A stretch of 64,000 nucleotides of DNA, taken from contig OZ024872.1 of the NCBI GenBank assembly GCA_964017185.1, forward strand, positions 57,405,817 through 57,469,816. Direction: 5' to 3'. The translations under genes were made by a program, and so were the position numbers. The DNA is from Rugalucina vietnamica. Taxonomy: Eukaryota; Mollusca; Bivalvia; Lucinida; Lucinidae. Position 1 is the first letter of the stretch, and the number at the start of each line of letters is the position of its first letter. Of this stretch, positions 31,380 to 40,848 are shown piece by piece. The notes under the pieces are model-generated. The model was not told the origin of the DNA, did no database searches, and saw nothing but the letters and a program-made list of their open reading frames with translations.

Positions 31380-31700
31380 GTGTGGTCGAGTAGTCATAGA
31401 TTTTTTTAATTCAGTTTTATGTCCCTTTCAAGATTATTTCAGCTCATATGAGACTGGCCAATCAGTAGGTGGGGCGAAAACTGGAGAACCCCCGAGAAAA
31501 ACCACCTGGCACACCCACAAGAATGTAGCTTGTCTCACAGCTAGAGCGGGGCTCCAACACACAGCGGTGAGATGATCAAGTGATTAAAAAACAGCGCTCT
31601 TAACCGCTCTGCCACAGGGGCCGCCTAGTCATAGAATGTAGAACTGCAACTCAAATAGGTCATGGGTTCAACCCTTACCTCTACTGGGCTGTATCTTCGA
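31380..31700 (+). mobile_element. tRNA-derived SINE split by another SINE
   Basis: An A box-like GTGTGGTCGAGTAG ends at 31394 and a B box-like GGTCATGGGTTCAACCC begins near 31658, after the inserted element. Joined at the duplicated TAGTCATAGA, the spacing matches a tRNA-Ser/Leu-like head. Confidence 0.55.
31401..31625 (-). mobile_element. SINE with conserved central domain, 10-bp TSD
   Basis: The minus-strand head has GGCCCCTGTGGCAGAGCGG and GTTGGAGCCCCGCTC. The body contains a GTGGGGCGAAAAC-type central domain (plus-strand reading 31471-31482), the tail is A7. TAGTCATAGA is repeated perfectly at 31391-31400 and 31626-31635. Related copies are at 36418 and 56110. The central domain resembles that of Meta-type SINEs described in bivalves (from memory). 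Confidence 0.8.
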
Positions 31701-31706
31701 GCAACA

Positions 31707-31960
31707 TACCATCAGGAAAACATGTCCGTGCAATGAATACCCCTTTATACCCCACTTTTATATAGCAAAACTGGGGTATGCAGGGGGTATACCTATTTTT
31801 GTTTGCTCCAAAACATAGATTGTGGGAACTCGTTAGAATCTATGTTTTGAGCAAAAATAGGAAAAATATCAAAAGTCTTCTACTTAAAATCTTCATTTTT
31901 GACAATTTTAAAAATCTCTGTATATTGCATGGGCAAGTTTTCATAATGCATCTGGTACTG
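31707..31960. mobile_element. MITE family 2, copy c (centre deleted)
   Basis: CATCAGGAAAACATGTCCGT, CTATTTTTGTTTGCTCCAAA and ACATAGATTGTGGGAACTCG are present, but the central hairpin is missing, so the arms meet at TTAGAATC. Confidence 0.65.
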
Positions 31961-32046
31961 TCGCAACATCCAGAACAGAAAAATTGTTGACTGGGATGTT
32001 AAAAATCAAACACAAAATATTAGTAAGGAAATATACATTAATATTT

Positions 32047-32272
32047 GAGCAGCATCAACAGAAAACTGGTCTTCGGGGTTTCTGATCAGGTCCGACACAA
32101 GCCGGCTAGTACAGTCTCAGAAAAAGGCAAGATGCTTGAAATTTTGGATTTAGTCAGTAGTTGTACTGTCCGTGTGGTGGAAGCAAGAGCGCTGATCAGC
32201 TGTGCAGTGTTACTGCACAACTGATCTGCGTCTTTCATGTATGCAAAATCCGTTTTTTTCCTGATGTGGCTT
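32047..32272. mobile_element. MITE family 1, TSD ATTT
   Basis: GAGCAGCATCAACAGAAAAC to TTTTTTCCTGATGTGGCTT, with the hairpin GCTGATCAGCTGTGCAGTG. ATTT on both sides. Confidence 0.75.
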
Positions 32273-32636
32273 ATTTTATGGATTAGCTGCTCAATAAAGG
32301 GCAATTTTTGATTTGCATTTAGTGTGCATGTTACCTTTTCTGGTTTGTTATACTTTGATAATTTTGTATGTACCATTAATGATCATGAATTGTTAAAAAT
32401 AAAACCTGATAACAAAGAGACATGCGTTTGTAATATTTTACTGCCTCAACTAATTAAGGACTGGGAGTGACTGATAGCGGACTTGCAATATTGATCCTCA
32501 CATTCTGCACATTTCTATGAAAATGTTTATACACACTTCCTCTTCAACTGTTTCAATCCTCTTCAAGAAGAGCATAATGTCAGTTAGTGGTGAAAGAAAT
32601 GAGCACTAAGTAAAGCTAACCTGAGGGGCTACAACA

Positions 32637-32710
32637 ATTATGCACCAGTCATTTGTAACCACTGCCCCCCCCCCCCCCCCCCACCTACAGGGATAGGGGG
32701 GATAATTATG
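32637..32710 (+). mobile_element. Family M' MITE, left part of an interrupted copy
   Basis: TGCACCAGTCATTTGTAACC then a C-run of about 18, then GGATAATTATG, where the family C element begins. The right part resumes at 38083. Confidence 0.6.
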
Positions 32711-33463
32711 TCTCGCCCGAAGGGTCGGGAGACATATTGTTTTTCCCCGTGCCTCTGTCTGTCTGTCTGTCACAAATCGTGTCCGCTCTATACTCTATAA
32801 CTCGAAAACCATCAAAGATATTTCATTGAAACTTGATACACTTATAAAGCATGATAAGACGATGTGTCATGCACAAGAACCATAACTCTTGCTTTCATAT
32901 CTTTGGAGTTATTTCCCTTTGATTATTTTCCATACAATTTCGTGTCCGCTTTATAACTCGAAAACTGTCAAAGATATTTCAATGAAACTTGATACACTTA
33001 TAAAGCATGATGAGACGATGTGTCATGCTCAAGAACCATAACTCTTGCTTTCATATATTTGGAGTTATTTCCCTTTATTTTCCATACAATTGAATTTTGT
33101 GTCCGCTTTATAACTCGAAAACCGTAAGAGATATTTCAATGAAACTTGGTACACTTATAAAGCATGATGACGCAATGTGTCATGCACAAGAACCATAACT
33201 CTTGCTTTCATATCTTTAGAGTTATTTTCCTTTGATTGTTTTCCATACAATTTTGTGTCCGCTCTACAACTCAAAAATCGAAAGAGATATTTCAATGATA
33301 CTTGGTACACTTATAAAGCACAATGAGGTGATGTGTCATTCTTCAGAACCATAACTCTTGCTTGCAATCTTGGAGTCATTTCCCTTTGATTATTTTCCAT
33401 ACAATTTCGTGTCAGCACTATAACTCAAAGACCATAAGAGATTTCAATGAAACTTAGCACACT
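32711..33463 (+). mobile_element. Tandem-core element, family C, copy 2, left part
   Basis: Begins TCTCGCCCGAAGGGTCGGGA (hairpin), then a short GTCT tract and about four core units. It is cut by a long-TIR transposon at 33464 and continues at 37644. Confidence 0.8.
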
Positions 33464-33563
33464 CAACCTATGGAAACGGTGTATTAGAAAAACGGTGAAT
33501 CAACGGGGGTTAATCGGAAAAATGTGAACCATCGGGCGAGGTGTCGGTGACACATCGGGATTT
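33464..33563 (+). repeat. Left terminal inverted repeat
   Basis: Includes three GTGAnnCAnCGGG motifs at 33495, 33524 and 33547. Three more follow outside the TIR at 33926, 33947 and 33969. They are candidate transposase-binding sites. Confidence 0.9.
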
Positions 33564-34339
33564 ACAATGGAAACACGGTACGTAGTTTTAATTTTCTTTT
33601 TGTTTTGTTCCGACATGGCTGGGTGACGTTGTATGTCAAAATTCTGTTTGCTGCAGGAGCTGTAGAAATCATTATTGTTCTTTATTATGTAAACAGTTTG
33701 TAAATAAATATTCCAAGAAACGCGTGATTGTGCGCCCCATTTTAGAGGGCATGCCTTTCAAGGTCACGAAAACACATTTTCGTTTGATTTTCTAGTAAAA
33801 GAAATGGACCAAGAAGGTCACGTTGGTATTTGCAAATGAATAATAGTATACTGGAAAATTCCCACAAAAAATAAAATCTCGCCAAGCATTGCAAAGGGAT
33901 TTAATGCTAGGTGCATTTACATAATGTGAGGCATCGGGCAAGTTGTGTGAGACAACGGGGCGAATTTTGTGAGTCATTGGGCAATCAAAACTTATTGCAT
34001 TAATTTCCGATTATAAACACTCTAGAGCTATTTTTGATCAAGGTAATTTCATATTCCGTGTCATCTTCGACCCGGTAATTTCATATTCCGCATCATCTTC
34101 GACCCTTTCTTGTTGGGAAATTAAAGTGCTAGACCGACAAGTGTAAAACGCTAGCGTTCACCTGAATCATTGCCAGTGCCAGACGCACTTGTGTGAAAAT
34201 CGTTCCCAAACGGATTACCGTTTGTTGTTTAAAATATGTACATGTATATATATTCATTTTAAACTCAACAACTGTAGTAATTTTGTAAAGTCCAGTAATA
34301 TTTTGAGCAATTACATAGCGTCATCACCAAATTGCAATT

Positions 34340-35720
34340 TTAGTTCCGATGAGCCGTCCGTTCTCACTACGTCCTTACTACGTCCTAAAAAATTAAGGAC
34401 GTAGTGAGGACGTGGTACGGTCTTGTAGGACGTGGTAGGAACGTAGTAAGGACGTAGCGAGGTCTTGATGGACGCGGAGGTCTTGGTCAAATTTTGAACA
34501 TGCTCAAAAGAAACGTGGCGAGGACGGGGTGGAATTAGAACGCAGTAAGTACGTGGTAAGGACGTAGTAGGAACTTGTAGGACGTAGAAAGAACGTGGTA
34601 CAAACGTAGTGCGGTCTTCGTGGACGCGATGCAAATTTGTTGCAGACCATCAAGACCTCGCTACGCTTCTACTACGTCTTCTCTACGTCCTCGCTACGTC
34701 CAAGTTCTCGACAAGACCATACCACGCTTCTTGTACGTCCTTACCGCGTCGTAGAAGACTGCACTGCGTTCTTATCACGTCCTAGCGGTTCCTAACACGT
34801 CCTTAGTAGGTTCTTATCACGTTCACACCAGGTTCGAACTACGTCCTCCACGTTTTATTAATTTTGTTTCAATTGTCCCGTACCCTCAAGCAATTGCTTT
34901 TGCTTTTATTTAAATCATATCGAAATCGAAAACATGAACAGAGATGTACTCTTGCAACTTGCTCTCCTTCAATGACATCATGCCTTACTTGGTGCACAGG
35001 CTGCACTTGTGCTATTTCACAGAAGGAGAAATATGGGCATTACGACCGACTGCTAGCGGTGTTGAGGATAATATTTACGACTGATTAATATACCGTATTC
35101 GTTCTAATTAGCGCACAGTGCGCTTAACTTTTCAAAATATCTTAAAGTTCGGGTAACAAAATATCGTTCCAATAAGCGCACACTACGAATGTAAACAACC
35201 TATAGACTGATGAAATAACCTTGTTTAAATGGTCAATGGTGATGTCATACAAGTGTTCCAATCGTCGCGAAATATTGTTTGATCATTTGAAGATAAGTTT
35301 TAATGTGGTATGAATGTGTAAAATTGTCAATAAAATGCCAATATGCTAGTCGAGCAGTGTGCGCTTATGCGCATGTTTTTCAGAAACGACCAGGGTGTGC
35401 GCTTATTGGAGCATGTGCGCTAATTAGAACGAATACGGTATTTACAGTTAGAACGTGCTGGAAACGTAGTTCGCGCGTGGTATGAACTGCTTGGTCTTTG
35501 TGAGGACGTAGCAAGGACGTAGTAGAAACGGGATGAACTTGGTGAGCGCGTATTGAGGACGTAGTGGAAACGTGAAGGACGTAGTAAGGACGTGGTGCGG
35601 ACGTTATAAGGACGTGGCGGGGACGTAGTAAGGACGTAGTGGGAACTTAGAAATCCGAAATTGTTTCATTTTGACCCCGTCCTCGCCACGTTCTGGAATT
35701 TTTAGAACGTGGTAAGGACG
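34340..35720. repeat. GGACGTAGTA foldback array
   Basis: Degenerate 9-14 bp units of the type GGACGTAGTAAGGACGTGG run forward at about 34390-34640. They run as reverse complements (CTACGTCC) at about 34650-34860 and forward again at about 35440-35720, with inverted boundary copies at both ends. Non-coding: the overlapping 107-codon ORF is repeat-derived. Confidence 0.75.
35091..35440. mobile_element. 350-bp TA-flanked MITE
   Basis: Perfect 27-bp inverted ends: TACCGTATTCGTTCTAATTA + GCGCACA at 35091 and the complement ending at 35440, including the TA target duplication. Tc1/mariner-pogo type by TSD. Sits inside the foldback array. Confidence 0.85.
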
Positions 35721-36329
35721 TGGTGAGAACGTGGTCCAGTGTAGACGTAACATAAGTGAGAGTTACAGTTATACGCAAGCACATGACGTAGATACGTATG
35801 CGCATTACTGTAACTCGTGCTGTTTGGCCTTGTTACTCGAGTTACTTTTTGCGATCTCGCCACGGCGAGAGCGCATATATAATTGAACAGGGCTGGAATC
35901 TTGTTGTAAATCGACCACACTTCCGGTCGTACTTGATTGGACAAGGCAGCTTCGATTGGGTCACACTAAATAGCGCATGCCGGCTCGGGTATGAAAGCTC
36001 ACGTTGAATTGAGCTGTCAGAGTCTTTTCGGTCTGTGGTTATCGCCGTGAATTTATACGTGGTCATACAGTGAAATTAGTGCTGAGAGATCGCAAGCGTT
36101 TTGGAAACGCTTATACTTGTGTTACTCGGATAGTCATGTCGAAAATCCTCATTTTTCCCATGAGAAAATAAATGTCCAGTCGTGTGAACTGAGCAACAAA
36201 AGGAGACCGAACCTAAAGTTAACATCAATTAATACCGTCAGGTATGCATTGTCCCGGTATATTGTAAAGCTAATCAAACTTGGAAACCTGTCGAAATGTC
36301 ATGTTTTAAGAATCAGTTATTATTATTGA

Positions 36330-36344
36330 TATTGTTATTATTAC

Positions 36345-36408
<64 letters not shown>
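36330..36408. repeat. ATT trinucleotide microsatellite
   Basis: Nearly pure (ATT)n of about 75 bp. On the minus strand it is the AAT tail of the adjacent SINE. Confidence 0.9.
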
Positions 36409-36417
36409 GATTAAGTT

Positions 36418-36657
36418 TTACGTGCCTTAAAAGCCAATTATTTCACTCATTAACAAATCAGTATGTGGGGCGAAAATAGGAGTACTCCAGGAAAAAGCAC
36501 CTGACACACCTGCAAGCAGAACTTGACTTGTCCCACATGTGACCCGTGCGGGGCTCGAACCCTACACGGCGCTCGTGGGGATCGAACCCAGGACCTCTCG
36601 CTCCAGAGTGACAGTCCGACGCTCTACCGCTTCAGCTACCGCGCTCTACTAGCGGGG
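36418..36657 (-). mobile_element. SINE with central domain and a doubled B box
   Basis: The minus-strand head GAGCGCGGTAGCTGAAGCGG (A box) is followed by GGTTCGATCCCC and, 30 bp on, GGTTCGAGCCCC. The central domain GTGGGGCGAAAATAGGAGTA and an AAT-repeat tail follow. tRNA-derived. Confidence 0.75.
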
Positions 36658-37543
36658 GCTGTGACTGGTATCTTTGTCCCTAGATCTCACAAGAAACGTT
36701 AAGCAATCATCTGGCACCTCAGCGGTAGACATCAGAGGGGACATTTCAGGCCCTGATAATTTTAGGAAAGAAGCTATCCCAATAGATACTGTTCCATGTT
36801 ATTTCCAAAGATTGGACCTGCGTTTACTGTTATAATTTTCCCAGTCTTCAAATCGGCAACGGAAGAAATTTAAGAATTGGAGACAGTATCTTTTCCAATT
36901 ATTTCTTACACGTTTTCATTTGCTTCAGCTTCATTTAACCAGCGAAAAAAAAACTATATGACGGACGCTGCGGACGAGGAACGTCCGAGTTCTCATCACT
37001 GCCGGTGATTATCGTGTTTATAGCATCCGTCATTGGGATAGATATGATCCCACTCAAACTAAAAGTTAAAAAACAACAATCATGTACTGTCTAGAATGAA
37101 GAAAATAAAGTTTTATTCCATCAAAATTTGGTTGCTCCCCGGCGACACACACAACTTGCCCGGAGACTCACCAAATAATCAATCACCCGGCTGAATCTCG
37201 ATTTTCCCAGTCTTTTTTACAAATTTTCTGAAGGTTGATAATCAGGAGCTTACTTTTCTATATTCACCAATCTGAATTAAGGTTGTTTACATTCGTAATT
37301 CGATGTAAGCACAAAAAATAAACAAAAAATACAACCGAAAGTCAACTGAAATGTTTGAGTAGTAAAATGGGGCGCACTGTGGCGATTAAACAAAATACAT
37401 TTTCAACAATTTTAGGGTTTCCGGGGCTGCATCAAAGACCCTTACAGCTCCTGCAAGTGTTCGATTTGTTTTTATTTACTGCAGTATTTTTAGCTTTCGC
37501 TTCAAAATAGAAGTAAACAAACAACATACCTTTTATCTAGTGC

Positions 37544-37643
37544 AAATCCCGATGTGTCACCGACACCTCGCCCGATGGTTCACATTTTTCCGATTAACCC
37601 CCGTTGATTCACCGTTTTTCTAATACACCGTTTCCATAGGTTG
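37544..37643 (-). repeat. Right terminal inverted repeat
   Basis: Exact inverse of 33464-33563, ending CCATAGGTTG, followed by the ACACT duplication. Confidence 0.9.
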
Positions 37644-38082
37644 ACACTTATAAAGCACAATGAGACAATGTGTCATGCACAAGAATTATAACCGTTGCTT
37701 GTGTAATTTTGGGAGTTATTTCCCTTTGATTATTTTCCATATAATTTCTTGTCCGCCCTATAACTAAAAAAGGATAAGAGATTTTTTAATGAAACTTGGA
37801 ACACTTATAAAGCACAATGAGATAATGTGTCATTCACAAGAATTATAACTCTTGCATGTGTATTTTTTGAGTTATTTCCCTTTGATTATTTTCTATACAA
37901 TTTCGTGTCTGCTCTATAACAAAAAAAAAAGCGTAAGAGATATTTCAATGAAACCTGATACACTTATAAAACAAAATGACAGGATATTTGATGCACAAGA
38001 ACTATAACTCTTGCTTGCATATTTTGGACATGCACTTAGAAAGGGGGGAGACATCAGTTTTCACATAGAAAACAAATTCTAG
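37644..38082 (+). mobile_element. Tandem-core element, family C, copy 2, right part
   Basis: Core units resume in the same phase (ACACTTATAAAGCAC) and the element closes GGGGGGAGACATCAG ... ATTCTAG as in copy 1. Confidence 0.8.
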
Positions 38083-38135
38083 TGACTTTTTACTTTTCAG
38101 TGCCCCACTGAAAGCCATGATGGGGCTGCCTGATA
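38083..38135 (+). mobile_element. Family M' MITE, continuation after the insertion
   Basis: GACTTTTTACTTTTCAGTGC followed by CCCACTGAAAGCC matches the reverse complement of 125-172. Positions 38136-38310 are unassigned. Confidence 0.55.
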
Positions 38136-38310
38136 TGAGTGCACAAATAATGCATTTTCAAAGAAAATGCAAACAATGCCTGGGAACATCTCAACATGAC
38201 TGAAATAAAGTATAAAATTTATACTATTGCTATCCTGTGACAATGAATAATGAAGGTCCAGTAAACTGCCTCAAAAATGCTTACAAAAGAGCATCTGACT
38301 CCTTTATATA

Positions 38311-39010
38311 CCAGAGGACCGGTGGTCCTGTAAACACCTGAGATCTATATATGCTAAAAAACATATCCTGCTGCAAAGCCCTGGGTCAGCCTTGGGCAGA
38401 GACCATGCACATAAATGCATACTTACATGTACTTACCCATTTTCTGCAATGTTTCCCATACATTTAACAGATGTTCCCAATTCAAATACTATAGTGACCA
38501 AAGTTAACCTTTCCATAAAATATGTCAAGGTGATCCAAAGCTTTTGTAGAGCTCCACTCCTCGATGCTTCATGCTAGGTTTCCATATCATAGGCATCTGG
38601 CTTTGAAGAAGAATGTTTTTAAGACTTTGCTATTTTATAGCCCTGGCGGCCAGCTTGCAACGGTCACATGACCTGGATCTCTTACTATTTGAGTCACCTC
38701 GTGGGGAAAACCAACAATGTGGTTTTTGAACAGGTCCGACACAAACCGGTCTGTGCTGTAACAGAAACAGGCTTGAAGTTTGAAATTTCTGATTTAATAA
38801 GAAGAGTAAGTGTACTATCCGTGTAGGGAAAACAAAGGCGCTGATCAGCTTCACAGTAACCGCGAAGCTGATCAGCCCCTTTGTTTTTGCCTATATGCAA
38901 ATTGTTGGTTTTCTCACGAGGCAGCTCATTTTTCTCCTTTTGCAAGGAGGCTAGATATGAACTTTGCTTTTGATTGGCAAATCGGTTTCATGGAAGATGT
39001 TTGAATGTAA
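38311..39010 (-). mobile_element. Tandem-core element, family B, 3' fragment, split by a MITE
   Basis: CCAGAGGACCGGTGGTCCTG (the element end) at the left. Core sequence GGCGGCCAGCTTGC and CACATGACCTGGAT runs up to 38690, and core resumes after the MITE (TTTGATTGGCAAATCGGTTT). Confidence 0.65.
38691..38927. mobile_element. MITE family 1, TSD ATTT, inside family B element
   Basis: GAGTCACCTCGTGGGGAAAA to TTTTCTCACGAGGCAGCTC with intact inner hairpin. ATTT on both sides. It is younger than the B element it splits. Confidence 0.88.
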
Positions 39011-39075
39011 TAGAAAATATTAAGCCCTGTAGCAGGGACAGACACTCCTAGGGCACAAAACAGTTCCATTTACGG

Positions 39076-39219
39076 ATTGAAATTCAGATTTTAGCTTTCA
39101 CTGGATGATGAAAAACATTAGGCTGTTTTAAAGTCTGTGAAGCCCGAAGGGCTTCTCGGAGACATTAAAACAGCTAATGTTTTTCATCATCCAGTGAAAG
39201 CTAAAATCTGAATTTCAAT
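39076..39219. mobile_element. 144-bp foldback with perfect 45-bp arms
   Basis: 39076-39120 (ATTGAAATTCAGATTTTAGC...) is exactly complementary to 39175-39219. The 54-nt centre itself folds (GGCTGTTTTAA / TTAAAACAGC and GAAGCCC-GAA-GGGCTTC). Likely a MITE. Confidence 0.9.
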
Positions 39220-39833
39220 ACTTGTATTTACATTTTATATTATTAATCAAGTATCAGATTTTCAATTGCGCATATCACCGTTCAGTTTCATGTTATTTGA
39301 CATTAAATCCGACTTAACATAATTTTGGAACAGCCACAATGTCAAATTTTCGCGCCTAACGTCATGGCGATACGTGACCAACGTCACGACAACAAGAGTA
39401 AACAAACAACGTCACTGGATGGGTTTTGACGTCGCCCCGTCCATAGGCGTTTCCTTTAGATCACGTGACTTAATGTTTTTCATTGGGAAATGAAGAACAT
39501 CAAGAAAGATACTTTCACGGCATCTAGGGCGATTGCAATAAAAATGTAAATACATATATATTTTCTATTTATTAGCTTTTTCAAAGCAAGTTTTACTTGA
39601 TGCATGATTAAAGCATGATTTACTGTAGTTCCGGAAATATTCGCGAGAACTTAATTTTCCCTAATACATGTATTCGCGAATTGGATTGCCTCGCGAATTC
39701 AAAGTTCTCGCTAATAAAGAGTCACTATAAACTTTATAGAATAAATGAACACTCACTCACGAATTCAAGAACTCGCTAATAATTTGGAAATGGAAAATTC
39801 GCGAAATAAGCCATGCAAAAATTTACAGCATAT
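39220..39833. other. No gene recognised
   Basis: AT-rich, with two near-inverse TTCGCGAGAACTTAATTTTC-type stretches (39638-39790: TTCGCGAG, GCGAATTC, CTCGCTAATAA) suggesting another small inverted repeat. No coding potential. Confidence 0.45.
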
Positions 39834-40073
39834 CAGCCGCGTCATGAGAAAACTGGATATTTGCCTAGGCGAAAACAAAGGCCCAGATCAGCTGTGCAGT
39901 AATTGCACAGCACAGCTGATCAGTGCCTTTGTTTTAGCTACACAGATAGTACAATCCCTGTTCTACTTATATTTAAAATTTCAAGCTTCTAGCCTGCTTC
40001 TGTGGCTGTACAGGACGGTTTACGTCAGACCTGGTCGTAAACCCTGAAGACCGGTTTTCTCACATCGCGGCTC
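39834..40073. mobile_element. MITE family 1, inverted orientation, TSD ATAT
   Basis: CAGCCGCGTCATGAGAAAAC to CGGTTTTCTCACATCGCGGC (+TC). Hairpin CAGATCAGCTGTGCAGTAAT. ATAT on both sides. Confidence 0.85.
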
Positions 40074-40564
40074 ATATAAACTTTGTAGAGCTCCATTCCG
40101 CGATACTTTTCATGAAGTTTGGCTACAAATGGCCCATGGGTTTCAGAGATGTTTGGTTTAAAAAGTGTGTACGACAACGATAATGGATGCCAGAGCACAC
40201 CTTAGATTCTATCTCACCTATGAAGTTTTGGTTCAGATGAGTGTTTTATGTGCTTTCAAATTTGATTTTATATAACTTATTAAATTTCCCCCAATATTCC
40301 TAGATAATTAAATTACAGTAACCACAAGTGGCAGTCAATACAGGTATGGAACACACTCGTTTTTTGCCACATCTTATGTCATGTCGGGATGGTCAGCTAT
40401 CCTAACCATACTTTTCTGAGCATACCCTTAGGAGGAATGTAACAAGAAATTATATTAATGCACATTTCTTTCACCATTATTAATCTGACAAATACTTTTC
40501 TTTGATGACCAATCGAGGGACAATGGTCATAGAAATATTTTCACGACATCTTCATGAAAGAAAT

Positions 40565-40645
40565 GTACCAGACCCGAGGATTGATCACAGGTCTACTACT
40601 GCCTTACAAAATCAGACATGCTACTGATTGAGCTATAGCTGGAAA
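40565..40645 (-). mobile_element. tRNA-derived SINE head
   Basis: The minus strand reads CCAGCTATAGCTCAATCAGT (A box) and GACCTGTGATCAATCCTC (B box). Not a functional tRNA. 40074-40564 upstream is unassigned AT-rich sequence. Confidence 0.5.
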
Positions 40646-40811
40646 GGAACATTATGAAAACTTGCAAATGCAATTTACAGGGAATTTTTTCTGCTGTAAA
40701 AATTGAAAACAATTGGAAACGTTTTGAAGCTTTTGCTCAAAACATAGTGTGTACAGGTAAGAACTGCCGCGCTGTGGCGATTCAAACGAGTATCCACAAT
40801 CAATGTTTTGG

Positions 40812-40846
<35 letters not shown>
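40646..40846. mobile_element. MITE family 2, copy d, truncated at a poly-A run
   Basis: GAAAACTTGCAAATGCAATT, then AAGAACTGCCGCGCTGTGGC as a broken centre, then AATCAATGTTTTGGAGCAAA running into about 30 A's. Confidence 0.6.

Positions 40847-40848
<2 letters not shown>

Larger units (their letters stand above)
33464..37643. mobile_element. 4.18-kb DNA transposon with 100-bp perfect TIRs and 5-bp TSD
   Basis: The first 100 bp (33464-33563, starting CAACCTATGGAAACGGTG) are the exact reverse complement of 37544-37643. ACACT is duplicated at 33459-33463 and 37644-37648. Less perfect inverted similarity continues inwards. There is no transposase-sized ORF, so the copy is non-autonomous. Internal cargo includes a GACGTAGT foldback, a TA-flanked MITE, an ATT microsatellite and a SINE. 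Superfamily unassigned; 5-bp duplications occur in Transib, but the ends lack the Transib CACWATG consensus. Confidence 0.9.

Noticed and set aside
34311-34634. 107-codon ORF rich in RPRYVPTT-type words
   Set aside because: Translation of the GACGTAGT foldback array.
33464-37643. Polinton/Maverick because of the long TIRs
   Set aside because: Much too short, no polymerase, integrase or capsid ORFs, a 5-bp rather than 6-bp duplication, and the ends are not AG...CT-type.
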